The position numbers and the translations under genes are program-made. Of a stretch of DNA of 22,942 bases, positions 16,701-22,942 are shown piece after piece; position 1 is the stretch's first letter, and every line of letters begins with the position of its first letter. Origin of the DNA: CAYOEZ01 sp964402955 (lineage in GTDB: Bacteria > Chloroflexota > DTOL01 > DAOUCN01); the NCBI GenBank assembly GCA_964402955.1, contig CAYOEZ010000056.1, forward strand, positions 1-22,942. Reading direction: 5' to 3'. The notes below the pieces were generated by a model, which searched no databases, was not told where the DNA came from, and saw only the letters and a program-made list of their open reading frames with translations.

Positions 16701-17390
16701 ATCGATCGTCGTGTTGGTCGAAATGCACTCCAGAATGTCCTGAATCTCGGCGTCTTCAGGCGCAAGGTAGTGGACGTCGTTGGTCGCCACCAGGGGCAGA
16801 TCGAGTTCCTTGCCGAGCTGGACCATCTGCGCCGTCAGCCCGGCCATCTCAGCCAGGCCGTGTTCCTGGATCTCCAGATAGAAGCGACCAGGGAAGAGGT
16901 CTTTGTAGAAGGCTGCCGCCTTTCTGGCGGCGTCGGGATTGGAGTTGCGGAACTGCCGATTGACTTCGCCGGACGGGCAACCGGAGAGCACAATGAGGCC
17001 TGCGCCATATTGGGATAGAAGTTCCTTGTCGATACGCGGCTTGTAGTAGTAACCATTGAGATGCGCTTCAGTCGTCAGCTTGAGCAGATTGCCATAGCCG
17101 GTGCGATCCATCGCCAGCAAAGTCAGGTGGTGTGCACTCCCATCCTGGCGACCTTCACGATCCTGGCGCGTGCGCGGCGCGACGTACGCTTCCAGCCCGA
17201 GAATCGGCTTTACGCCTGCATTCTTGGCCTTGGTGTAGAACTCAAGCGCGCCGTACATAACGCCGTGATCGGTCAGCGCAACACTGTCCATGCCCATTGC
17301 CTGAGCCGTGGCGACGAGAGCGTCGAGGCGCGTCATACCATCGAGCAGGCTGTATTCAGAGTGTACGTGAAGATGGGTAAAATCGGTCAT
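13734..17390 (-). CDS. dnaE: DNA polymerase III subunit alpha
   Basis: 1218 residues, the replicative polymerase catalytic subunit. PHP domain at 1-210 keeps what look like all metal ligands (HVH 8-10, D17, H42, E67, H88, D205, H207), so it may have an active metal-dependent exonuclease. The polymerase core has GIRGSAAGSIVCYCLGI (354-370) and the catalytic aspartates in PDIDMDF (394-400), then HASTHAAGVVISKDPL and the fingers region RRAMGKKHKEEM. A helix-hairpin-helix region and an OB-fold (ALRRITTKKGDPMAFVTVED) follow. A Gly/Asn-rich linker (GNGNGASNG, GNGGGNGHGAGNG) precedes the last ~100 residues (VRIVVPYTDEESGLKRVQ). AGGAG lies 7 bases before ATG 17390. It is alone in its transcription unit. 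Confidence 0.97.
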   Translation of the reverse strand: MTDFTHLHVHSEYSLLDGMTRLDALVATAQAMGMDSVALTDHGVMYGALEFYTKAKNAGVKPILGLEAYVAPRTRQDREGRQDGSAHHLTLLAMDRTGYGNLLKLTTEAHLNGYYYKPRIDKELLSQYGAGLIVLSGCPSGEVNRQFRNSNPDAARKAAAFYKDLFPGRFYLEIQEHGLAEMAGLTAQMVQLGKELDLPLVATNDVHYLAPEDAEIQDILECISTNTTIDDAKRFRMQGDSFYFKSGDDMAALFPELPDALRNTRLIAGACNLNLDFNRLYLPTVVVPDGVDPDDYLTKTCWDALPRLYSPMTREAEDRLNYELTVIKQTGFALYMMIVADFVDYARSHNIYFGIRGSAAGSIVCYCLGITDLDPLAWNLAFERFLNTERKNMPDIDMDFADDRRGEIIEYVASRYGRDRVAQIITFGTMGAKAALRDVGRVLGYPINEVDRVAKMVPPLPVGITLERAMIDNPLLKQEYDSSEATQVLVDKARRLEGISRHASTHAAGVVISKDPLTDHVPLQKVAKADAARQGEEGVMTQYAAEGLEQIGLLKMDFLGLANLTILGKTVDIIEQTRGKTIDVRNLPLDDARTFEMLGQGETTSVFQLEGSGMRRYIQELKPTTVQDLSAMVALYRPGPMSEIPRYIKAKHKEIPVTYPHAVLEPILKPTHGVIVYQDQVLYIARAISGYSLGAADILRRAMGKKHKEEMAQEEEHFVEGAIKNGISADVARSIFDLIQPFAGYAFNAAHAACYAMLAYQTAYLKANYSAEYMCAVLYSALGNVEKVATAVAEARRLGISVLPPDINRSSVNFSVEGLGEKAAIRFGLAAIKNVGEGPVAEIIVAREQAGPFKDIDDFCARVNVQAANRRVMENLIKAGAFDGLARRSQMLAVLDRLMGVVGSAQRAAGAGQASLFDMMSAEQRPNFIVLPDMPDVDSKEKLAWEKELVGAYLSEHPLQRAVLMLKDTVTVLCGQIDQDMANQKVIVAGMISALRRITTKKGDPMAFVTVEDMAGSIEITVFPRTFKETEELWEMDRIVIVRGKVDVREEKVSIICDSAQAFVEDGSVQNVSSSSAESMDVWNDPSPDPVGNGNGASNGYARRTPAPEQPARSSGNGGGNGHGAGNGKRKRPRVDEPIHHHVRIVVPYTDEESGLKRVQAVREALMRYPGDDRISVWLQSALARYKMNATMTTHYCQGLAADLTAILGEGTLQVEQI

Positions 17391-17431
17391 GGGGGATCTC
17401 CTGGATAAGGGCTACCCGTGGCTCACCTTTG

Positions 17432-17440
17432 ATTATACCA
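17432..17440 (-). promoter_or_regulatory. Extended -10 promoter of dnaE
   Basis: Minus strand TGGTATAAT, an extended -10 element (TG-n-TATAAT), about 42 bases before the dnaE ATG. The -35 position (TACACG) is weak. Confidence 0.55.
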
Positions 17441-17480
17441 CATGCGGTTGGCATCGTGTAGATTCTTTGCGCTTGCCCTC

Positions 17481-17509
17481 TTGCATTTTTCGTCTGTCTG
17501 TGATATATT
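17481..17509 (+). promoter_or_regulatory. Sigma70-like promoter of the lipoprotein gene
   Basis: TTGCAT (17481-17486), a 17-base spacer and TATATT (17504-17509) lie about 58 bases before the ATG at 17568. Confidence 0.6.
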
Positions 17510-17567
17510 ACGGTTGAACTTAACTTACAGCCACATCAGATTGATGGCTGGTCAAAGGGGAACCCTA

Positions 17568-18401
17568 ATGACGTCTCACGTGAAATTTGCAGTCGTTGTT
17601 TCCGTCCTGACCCTGATCGTCGTCGCCTGCGGAGCTGCACCGACCGCGACCCCAACCACCGCACCCAGGGCAGTGCCAACAGCCACTCCCGCCCTCGTGT
17701 CCCAGCCAACCGTCGCTCCCACGGCGACGGCAATGATCGCTGCCACAGCGACGAAGGCGCCGGCTGCCGCGCCGACGGCGACTCTGGCGCCGGTTGCGAC
17801 CAGGCCGCCAGCAGCGACGCAGGCCACAGAACAGGCTCCGGCAGGCAATACTCCCGACGTGATTGCCAACGCACAGCGCGCCGTCCTTAAGCAGAAGGCC
17901 TTCCGCTCTCGTATCAAGATCACGAGCGAGACAGGCACAGTGACTGATATGATCGGCGAATATGTCCTGCCAGACCGCGTTCATATGACAATCAGCGGCA
18001 TTGAGACAATTGCGATCAAGAATATTGGCTTCTGGCGGAAGGAGGCCGGCGGACAGTGGCAGAGCATGCCCGCAGCCATGGCAGCGAGCGACGCCATCTT
18101 CGCCGCGCTTGACCCGAAGCAGGTCGATACTCTTGTCCAGGGCATCGTTATCAGCTCGTTCAAGTCGGTCGGCGTCGAACTGCTCGACGGCAAACCGATG
18201 CGAACATATGAGTATTCCGCTACCGCCAACCTTTCCGGTTTGACCATCGACTCCACAAACAAGATCTGGATTGGCGTCGCTGACGGGCTTCCCTACAGAG
18301 TTGACACAAACAGTACTATGTCTGGCGCTCTTGCCAGCAAATCTCAGACCACGAATCTGTACGAATATGACAACACGATTAAGATTGACGCTCCCATGTA
18401 G
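17568..18401 (+). CDS. Secreted lipoprotein, LolA/LppX-like fold
   Basis: 277 residues. The signal peptide KFAVVVSVLTLIVVAC ends in a lipobox with Cys 21, followed by a linker of about 75 residues rich in Thr, Pro and Ala (TPTATPTT-like repeats). The mature part begins near VIANAQRAVLKQKAFRSRIKI, a pattern shared with LppX/LprG and LolA-like lipid-binding lipoproteins (half beta-barrel): an opening strand with a test residue pair, then MIGEYVLPDRVHMTISG and GFWRKEAGGQWQSMP, and the closing KIWIGVADGLPYRVDTNS strand. Role unknown; a lipid or glycolipid carrier is a family-based guess. ATG 17568 is chosen over the upstream ATG 17442 because AAGGGG lies 7 bases before it and the promoter overlaps the earlier region. 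Confidence 0.75.
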   Translation: MTSHVKFAVVVSVLTLIVVACGAAPTATPTTAPRAVPTATPALVSQPTVAPTATAMIAATATKAPAAAPTATLAPVATRPPAATQATEQAPAGNTPDVIANAQRAVLKQKAFRSRIKITSETGTVTDMIGEYVLPDRVHMTISGIETIAIKNIGFWRKEAGGQWQSMPAAMAASDAIFAALDPKQVDTLVQGIVISSFKSVGVELLDGKPMRTYEYSATANLSGLTIDSTNKIWIGVADGLPYRVDTNSTMSGALASKSQTTNLYEYDNTIKIDAPM

Positions 18402-18412
18402 CTTGCTCAGGC

Positions 18413-18443
18413 GCCCCGGCAGCGGATCATCAACTGCCGGGGC
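18413..18443 (+). terminator. Hairpin after the lipoprotein gene
   Basis: GCCCCGGCAG (18413-18422) pairs with CTGCCGGGGC (18434-18443) across an 11-base loop, 12 bases after the stop codon. No T run follows, so termination efficiency is doubtful. Confidence 0.5.
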
Positions 18444-18615
18444 ACGTCATGTGGCACGAGAAGCAATCCAGCACAAGCAACATTGCGGATCATCCGCTGA
18501 GCAGACGTTGTGCTACCTGTCGATGGCGCCAATACAGATGGCCCGAAGCGCACACCGCAATGCGTGACGGAGTAGCCGGTTAGCCCCAATCACGTCTGGC
18601 GACTCAGGCACACAA

Positions 18616-18644
18616 TTGCCTATTTTCCTTGTATATGCTATCAT
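18616..18644 (+). promoter_or_regulatory. Sigma70-like promoter of the anti-sigma gene
   Basis: TTGCCT (18616-18621), a 17-base spacer and TATCAT (18639-18644). It gives a leader of about 70 bases before ATG 18722. Confidence 0.55.
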
Positions 18645-18721
18645 CATGCCTGCCTGCATCACCGGCACGACACAACCACGACATAGAAGGCGAGGTTCGT
18701 CCTCTGGGAGAGAAAGCCACC

Positions 18722-19501
18722 ATGACGTGTGAGCAGGTCGCTGAACAACTCGATATGTACGCGCTGGGAGACCTCGACGCCGACAAAGAAGCGGACATCG
18801 CCCGCCATATTGCGACGTGTGCACACTGCCAACTAGCACTCGATCACGCCCGCCGTACAGCCGACGTGATTGCTCTTGTAACAGAGTCACCACGGCCGTC
18901 AGCAGCATGGAAGCGGCGCATTTGGAGCGCTGACCAACCAGTTCCCCCGCTGACTCACCCGAGAGAACCCTTGCAGGCAATGCGTTTGCCCGCGATACTT
19001 GAGGTGAGTCCTGCAGCTCTGACCATCATCATGGTCCTGCTCGTTGCCATCGGGGTGGCGTGGGGAGTGATCCAGGTCAGGGACCGTCCGGACGAGGACC
19101 GAGGGACAGCGGCTACGCTGCAGGCGCAGTTGGAAGATCGCGACACGCTCGTCTCACTCGTGACAGACCGCTCGGTAGTTGAGTACGCAATATCGGCAGC
19201 AGGCAAGGACGTTGCCGCCGTTGCGCGCTTCTACGCCAATCCGCAATCACACCAGGGTGGGCTTGTGGTGTGGAACCTGCCCGGCTTGCCAGCCGGCAAG
19301 CTGTATCAGGTCTGGCTCATCGATGCCGCCGGCGCAAACACGAGTGGAGGCGCATTCCGAGTAGGGCAAGATGGCTCAGGCTCACTTGTTGTGCGTAGCA
19401 GTCTGCCGTTGGGGTCATACCGATCGCTTGACGTGACCATCGAGCCGGCCGGGGGCAGCCGCAAACCAAGCGGGCCACGCGTGCTAACTGGAGCATTCTG
19501 A
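18722..19501 (+). CDS. RskA-type transmembrane anti-sigma factor with zinc-binding N-terminus
   Basis: 259 residues. The cytoplasmic N-terminal anti-sigma domain has the ZAS motif HIATCAHC (H29-x3-C33-x2-C36) with C3 as possible fourth ligand. One membrane helix spans about 98-119 (PAALTIIMVLLVAIGVAWGVIQV). The outer RskA domain (about 145-259) shows GLVVWNLPGLPAGKLYQVWLI and the typical end GGSRKPSGPRVLTGAF. Such proteins hold an ECF sigma factor inactive until regulated proteolysis releases it. Unusually, no sigma gene lies next to it; the partner must be elsewhere. ATG 18722 is chosen because MTCEQVAEQLDMYALGDL is the family start; the SD (GGGAG) is 11 bases away. The next gene starts 89 bases downstream and may be cotranscribed. 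Confidence 0.88.
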   Translation: MTCEQVAEQLDMYALGDLDADKEADIARHIATCAHCQLALDHARRTADVIALVTESPRPSAAWKRRIWSADQPVPPLTHPREPLQAMRLPAILEVSPAALTIIMVLLVAIGVAWGVIQVRDRPDEDRGTAATLQAQLEDRDTLVSLVTDRSVVEYAISAAGKDVAAVARFYANPQSHQGGLVVWNLPGLPAGKLYQVWLIDAAGANTSGGAFRVGQDGSGSLVVRSSLPLGSYRSLDVTIEPAGGSRKPSGPRVLTGAF

Positions 19502-19590
19502 GTTCTGTCAATAGCGCCAGAGGCCGCCCGCATTGCACTGCACGTGTCCACGGCCGCCCCATGTAGTCAAAAATAAGACGGAGGTAGTAC

Positions 19591-20106
19591 ATGAACAGAT
19601 CGTCTTTTCGCCGCACCATGCCATTGTCGCTGGCCATTATTGCAATTCTGATTGTGATGGTCGCTGCCTGTGGAGCGACGCCAACGCCAACGGCAGTACC
19701 GCCGACAGCAACCAAGGCTTCAGTGCCTGCTCCTGCGGCGACAACTGCCCCTGCTCCTGCAGCGGCAACAACGCCCGCACAGGCCGCTCCAACCGCGACA
19801 AAGGCTGCAGCAGCGCCAGCGGCCAGCACAGTCAGCTTCGCCAAGGACGTCCAGCCCATTTTCCAGAAGAATTGCACAAAGTGCCATGGCGGCAGCAGCC
19901 CGCGCGCCGGCCTCAGTCTGGAAAGCTACGCTTCAATCACGAAGGGCAGTTCCAACGGTTCCGTCGTCACGGCTGGCAGTCCAGACAAGAGCCCGGTCTA
20001 CAATCTCGTCAAGGCTGGAATCATGCCGTTTGGCGGCACGAAGCTCGCCGATGCCGATGCCCAGAAGATCTACGACTGGATTCACGCGGGCGCACTGAAC
20101 AACTAA
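19591..20106 (+). CDS. Cytochrome c lipoprotein (planctomycete-type single haem domain)
   Basis: 171 residues. The signal peptide ends with VMVAAC (lipobox Cys 27), followed by a Thr/Pro/Ala linker to about residue 80. The domain VSFAKDVQPIFQKNCTKCHGG carries the haem-binding CTKCH (95-99), and IMPFGG supplies Met 145 as likely sixth ligand. The opening DVQPIFQKNC.KCH and the LSLESYASITKG segment match the PSCyt1-type cytochromes. It would carry electrons outside the membrane; a partner is not in the same operon, though an exported molybdopterin enzyme is nearby. GGAGG lies 6 bases before the ATG. A strong terminator follows. Confidence 0.9.
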   Translation: MNRSSFRRTMPLSLAIIAILIVMVAACGATPTPTAVPPTATKASVPAPAATTAPAPAAATTPAQAAPTATKAAAAPAASTVSFAKDVQPIFQKNCTKCHGGSSPRAGLSLESYASITKGSSNGSVVTAGSPDKSPVYNLVKAGIMPFGGTKLADADAQKIYDWIHAGALNN

Positions 20107-20127
20107 CACAGGGGAAACAACAAGCAT

Positions 20128-20164
20128 AAACGTCCGAAGCTATTATGGCTTCGGACGTTTTTTT
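20128..20164 (+). terminator. Intrinsic terminator, probably bidirectional
   Basis: AAACGTCCGAAGC (20128-20140) pairs perfectly with GCTTCGGACGTTT (20148-20160) over a 7-base loop, followed by T's up to 20164. It sits between the convergent stops of the cytochrome gene and the DUF2085 gene, so it can serve both. Confidence 0.92.
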
Positions 20165-20171
20165 CGAGGTC

Positions 20172-20813
20172 TTACGGGGGCCAGCGGGTGAAGTCCCTGG
20201 CTGCCTGGGCCATTGCGCTGTCGAGCTCTGGCAGGAGCAGCCAGGCGGTGGCCATGCCAAAGAGGCCGCCCGTGACCGTCCGCAACAGCCATGTACTCTC
20301 ACGCAGTCCGGTAAGCTGCGTGAGTCCATCCACGGCGACCGGCAGAAGCAGAATGGCATACATGGGTAGAGGCAGACGAGGGAGGCGCCGTCTGACCAGG
20401 GCGAAGGCAAGCCCGGACAGGAGCATCAGCGTGTACGACGCCAGATCACGCTGGCAATAGGCAACTTTGTACCCTGTTTCTGGCGAGCCGGTGAACACGG
20501 CCAGAGGGCGAAGCGGCGTCAGCGCCTCGAGCTCAGCCTTGCTATAGATCAGATGTGGCCCACCGATAAAGTAGGAACGGGCCGGTTCCTGATGGCACAC
20601 CATGCGGTACACAGTGTAGATCGCTGCGGATGGCCCGCTGTAGCCGCGGGCCATGAGCAGCGGCGCCAGCAGGGGCAGGGCAATGAACACTACCAGCAAC
20701 GCATTGGCGATCATCAGCCAGTGCTTCGTTGCCACGGCTGCTGCGTGCAGAATCGACCGCTCCAGCCGTCTGTCCCAGCCTGTCGTTCCGCCTGACGTGC
20801 TCCCGTCTGCCAT
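20172..20813 (-). CDS. DUF2085 integral membrane protein
   Basis: 213 residues with about five hydrophobic segments (about 32-54, 126-140, 149-163, 180-193). The DUF2085 signature is complete: VCHQEPARSYF (72-82) and VAYCQRDLASYT (117-128), with conserved Cys/His that may bind a metal or haem. Function of the family is not known. The start ATG 20813 has AAGGA about 8 bases upstream. It shares the terminator at 20128-20164 on the opposite strand. Confidence 0.88.
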   Translation of the reverse strand: MADGSTSGGTTGWDRRLERSILHAAAVATKHWLMIANALLVVFIALPLLAPLLMARGYSGPSAAIYTVYRMVCHQEPARSYFIGGPHLIYSKAELEALTPLRPLAVFTGSPETGYKVAYCQRDLASYTLMLLSGLAFALVRRRLPRLPLPMYAILLLPVAVDGLTQLTGLRESTWLLRTVTGGLFGMATAWLLLPELDSAMAQAARDFTRWPP

Positions 20814-20881
20814 GTCCTTAGTCCTTATTAATGCATCATGAAATCAGCACAAGAGCGGCTGCTTCTGCGCCATCTGAACAG

Positions 20882-20912
20882 GAAAAGCCCCGCCAGGGTG
20901 ACGAGGCTTTTC
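20882..20912 (-). terminator. Hairpin terminator of the B-box/TM2-like gene
   Basis: Arms GAAAAGCC (20882-20889) and GGCTTTTC (20905-20912) form a stem whose 3' arm ends in TTTT on either strand. It lies about 30 bases after the stop of the gene at 20943. Confidence 0.55.
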
Positions 20913-20938
20913 GTGGCACAATCTCCCCATAGCACGCA

Positions 20939-20952
20939 CGGGCTAAAGCCCG
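20939..20952. repeat. GGGCTAAAGCCC palindrome carrying a stop codon
   Basis: The inverted repeat CGGGCTAAAGCCCG spans the stop codon (TAG at 20943-20945, minus strand) of the gene at 20943-21377. This short palindrome is a recurrent intergenic repeat type in GC-rich genomes; here it seems to define the end of the protein. Confidence 0.5.
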
Positions 20953-21377
20953 GGCGCACCCATGCTCTTCTTCAGCATGTTGGCTGACCACAAAGGAACG
21001 ACGACCTGAATCACCAGCGGTACCGGGATGCAAATCAGTCCGATGACCGTTGCGAAGACGATGGTCCAGAGACACATGCTCAAGACCAGGTAGAGCAGCC
21101 AGATAACCAGGCGCGTGACGCCTTCCTGCGTTCGTCCCACGTAGATGTAGCCCAGCCCGAGAAACCCGAAGAACCCGCCGACAAGCTCGATCAGGAACGC
21201 CGTACTGGGATCCTTGGCCAGCGTCATCTGTGGCTGTGGCTGCGCATGGGCTTGCGCCAGACAATCGCGACACTGGATCTTGCCGCCAACGTCAATCGCG
21301 CACGCTTCACAGACCGCTTTGCCACACGTTGTGCATGCGCCAACCGCCTCCGCCTCGGGATGCTTGTAGCATTGCAT
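20943..21377 (-). CDS. B-box zinc-finger protein with TM2-like membrane domain
   Basis: 144 residues. The N-terminal 40 residues form a B-box-like zinc finger (C3, H6, C15, C18, C23, C26, C36, C39; MQCYKHPEAEAVGACTTCGKAVCEACA). A short linker (AQPQPQ) leads to a TM2-like region: about 60-82 with GGFFGFLGLGYIYVGR, then two further hydrophobic stretches (about 88-130). Such proteins are common in Chloroflexota and related phyla; their role is unknown, and the zinc finger probably faces the cytoplasm for protein contact. AGGAGG 6 bases before ATG 21377 fixes the start; the longer in-frame ATG 21515 lies only ~5 bases from the predicted transcription start and is less likely. The C-terminus ends in a repeat. 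Confidence 0.82.
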   Translation of the reverse strand: MQCYKHPEAEAVGACTTCGKAVCEACAIDVGGKIQCRDCLAQAHAQPQPQMTLAKDPSTAFLIELVGGFFGFLGLGYIYVGRTQEGVTRLVIWLLYLVLSMCLWTIVFATVIGLICIPVPLVIQVVVPLWSANMLKKSMGAPGL

Positions 21378-21526
21378 GTCACACCTCCTGGTATTCGCCT
21401 GAGACTCGTAAACACCGGATGAGGTCAAGGCCACCAAGCCCAGTTGATATGGCGTCGCGCCCGCGAGCAGCCAGGCAGGACGCCCCTGCGTGACAAGAGG
21501 GAAAACGCAAGACATGTGCTTCTACG

Positions 21527-21555
21527 ATTATAGCATCTCTGCTGGCGCTTGGCAA
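21527..21555 (-). promoter_or_regulatory. Promoter of the B-box/TM2-like gene
   Basis: Minus strand TTGCCA (21550-21555), a 17-base spacer and TATAAT (21527-21532). Transcription from near 21520 would give a leader of about 140 bases, in which I see no riboswitch pattern. Confidence 0.65.
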
Positions 21556-21592
21556 ATGAAACTAACGATGTAACTGCTCCGGCTATGGTGCG

Positions 21593-21671
21593 GACGTAGG
21601 GGCGCTGCTTGCTGCGCCTGTTTGTTTTGACTCAATGGCGGGTCTGGCGCAGCAAGCAGCGCCCCTACGTC
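21593..21671. repeat. Perfect 26-base inverted repeat (hairpin or MITE-like element)
   Basis: The arms 21593-21618 and 21646-21671 are exact reverse complements (beginning GACGTAGGGGCGCTG), around a 27-base loop rich in T and G. It occupies the intergenic space 21378-21707 together with the promoter at 21527-21555; nothing else was recognised there. It could act as a transcript terminator after the DUF2723 gene, but lacks a T tract. Confidence 0.85.
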
Positions 21672-21707
21672 GTTAGCATCTATCACGAGATACTGGTGAA
21701 CCGATAC

Positions 21708-22942
21708 CTAGCGATCAGCTATGAGCATGTAGAAATCGCCCCTGCGCTGCCAATTGAACGCCGCCAGCAGCGAGCTATCCTGGTCGGGCAGAAAGACGGA
21801 GCGTGTGCGGCGCGCCGCCTGCACTAACGCCGGCGCATACTCTGCCGGGACATCGTTGTCCCCTGCCTCCGCCAGGTCCGGCGCTCGGCTGCGTATTTGC
21901 TTCCGATACCACAGGAACTGCGTCAGATCACGGTCGACCACGACCAGATCAGCGCGGCCGGCCGCGGCCTGCGCATACCAGAGCGCAAATGTGTGTTCAT
22001 CGCTCGCCGTGATGACCAACGCGTGCTCCGGCAACGACGCCACAGCCCGCTCTACGTAACTGCTGGCCGTGCTGTCTCGGCTCACATCCATGGCCTGCCA
22101 GTTGCGGGCCAGTTGAGCGGCGGGCAGGAGCAGCAGAGCCGCACCCGCCAGCAGCGGCGCAGCGCCCTGCCACGCGCCGGCCACGCCGAACCTCTCGACC
22201 CACGATCTGACCATGCGTAGGGTCACGAGCAGGCCATGCCCTAACCAGAGCACAGCCGCCACATAGACCGGCATCAGGTAAACGTAAGAATCCTCGCTGC
22301 GATAGCCCAGCGCGTAGACGCTGTACAGGAGAACAACCGACAGCAGCGCCCACGCCAGGCGACGTGTCTGCTGCTCCTTCTCGCCTGCCGCCAGCATGTC
22401 CCACAGGCCAAGCAGGATCAGCGCCGTGCCCGGCCAGCCAAACTGCTGTAAGAGTAGCCCGGCCCAGGCCGACAGCCTCCCGGGCAACTCGCCGGGCGAG
22501 ACAGCAAACATATAGATACGATAGGGCACGCCCGTTATCATCCACAGGAAGCGGTCGAGCGTACGCGGGTCGCCCCAATTGAGGAGCGGATTGGCAGCGG
22601 CGCGCAGCGGGAGATAGAGATAGGCAGCCAGACCGACCAGCAGACAAAGCAGATCCGTAGCCCATCCCCGCCATTTAGCGGAAGACACAAGCGGGGACGC
22701 GCTTGCCCTGGAGGGCGCCGCGCGGTTCACCAGGATGAGCAACGCCGGCGCCAGCAGCGCCAGTGACAGGTGGTTGCCCAGCCCCAGGCCAAGTCCCAGC
22801 CAGACCAGACGCCTGCGCCCGGAGAGCGCCAGCAGCAACAGTGCAGCCACAAAGAGCGCGTTGAGCGCGTAGACCTCGGTAATCAGCGCCTGCGACCAGA
22901 ACAGCGGCGAGAAGGCAAGCGCGAGGGCAGCGACCACGGCAG
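21708..22942 (-). CDS. DUF2723 multi-spanning membrane protein, 5' end outside window
   Basis: At least 411 codons are visible and the frame continues past the right edge; the first ATG in view (22937) is unlikely to be the start because family members have an N-terminal part before FSPLFWSQALITEVYALNALF. That segment, the GLGLGNHLSLALLAPALL helix and the late ASDEHTFALWYAQAAAGRADLVVVD pattern are DUF2723 hallmarks. The family resembles GT-C-fold, protein-O-mannosyltransferase-like enzymes. About eight hydrophobic helices are visible, with a soluble C-terminal domain of about 110 residues. A role in transferring lipid-linked sugars to an extracellular acceptor is family inference; no acceptor can be named. 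Confidence 0.88.
   Translation of the reverse strand, partial: AVVAALALAFSPLFWSQALITEVYALNALFVAALLLLALSGRRRLVWLGLGLGLGNHLSLALLAPALLILVNRAAPSRASASPLVSSAKWRGWATDLLCLLVGLAAYLYLPLRAAANPLLNWGDPRTLDRFLWMITGVPYRIYMFAVSPGELPGRLSAWAGLLLQQFGWPGTALILLGLWDMLAAGEKEQQTRRLAWALLSVVLLYSVYALGYRSEDSYVYLMPVYVAAVLWLGHGLLVTLRMVRSWVERFGVAGAWQGAAPLLAGAALLLLPAAQLARNWQAMDVSRDSTASSYVERAVASLPEHALVITASDEHTFALWYAQAAAGRADLVVVDRDLTQFLWYRKQIRSRAPDLAEAGDNDVPAEYAPALVQAARRTRSVFLPDQDSSLLAAFNWQRRGDFYMLIADR

Larger units (their letters stand above)
18402..18721. other. Intergenic stretch between lipoprotein and anti-sigma genes
   Basis: About 320 bases. It holds the hairpin at 18413-18443 and the promoter at 18616-18644. The remainder shows no frame with coding character, no tRNA cloverleaf and no repeat that I could recognise. 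An ECF sigma gene would be expected here by comparison with other anti-sigma loci, but there is none. Confidence 0.6.

Noticed and set aside
20882..20912. CRISPR or riboswitch in the small intergenic hairpin regions
   Set aside because: There are only single hairpins without regularly spaced direct repeats, and no conserved aptamer pattern was recognised.

Overview
The window looks like a scaffold piece from a GC-rich, free-living bacterium, most likely a member of the Chloroflexota (inference). The clues are secreted lipoproteins with long Thr/Pro/Ala-rich linkers behind the lipobox, many AGGAGG-type ribosome binding sites, sigma70-like promoters, a NACHT protein fused to a formylglycine-generating-enzyme-like domain, and several families of palindromic intergenic repeats. 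No rRNA or tRNA gene and no CRISPR array was seen. A run of exactly 100 N (7649-7748) marks a scaffold gap of unknown true size.

Layout. 1-1851 (minus): a 3'-truncated reverse transcriptase with a long helical C-terminal part, probably a defence-type RT. 1893-3942 (minus): grpB-like gene and xylulokinase in one transcription unit with a near-perfect promoter. 4171-8843 (minus): two different uroporphyrinogen-decarboxylase-fold proteins (neither is HemE) flanking a large TPR/Slt-type lytic transglycosylase whose 5' end lies in the gap. 9116-12489 (minus): a two-gene unit made of a small two-helix membrane protein followed by a NACHT NTPase with a C-terminal FGE/C-type-lectin-like domain. 12628-13719 (plus): exported molybdopterin oxidoreductase, transcribed divergently from that pair through overlapping promoters. 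13734-17390 (minus): DNA polymerase III alpha. 17568-20106 (plus): LolA-like lipoprotein, RskA-type anti-sigma factor without a neighbouring sigma gene, and a cytochrome c lipoprotein, closed by a strong terminator. 20172-22942 (minus): DUF2085 membrane protein, B-box/TM2-like membrane protein, and a 5'-truncated DUF2723 multi-spanning protein.

The most interesting part is the pair at 9116-12489. The last ~20 residues of the membrane protein and a segment near the N-terminus of the NACHT protein carry almost the same motif (GESESI-x-VSGTV-x-G), and the DNA of the two copies is nearly identical over about 45 bases. This is the gene order and domain placement of bacterial NLR/effector pairs that signal through a shared homotypic (often amyloid-like) motif: sensor (FGE/lectin-like) - NACHT - motif, then motif - membrane effector. 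I infer a candidate two-gene immune or cell-death system in which the effector would act on the membrane. The same NACHT gene has absorbed a palindromic intergenic repeat in frame between its helical region and its sensor domain, and its C-terminus resembles the variable region of diversity-generating retroelement targets. The RT at the left edge does not look like a DGR RT.

Starts were moved from the longest open frame where a Shine-Dalgarno site or a promoter decided the matter; this is stated in each entry.
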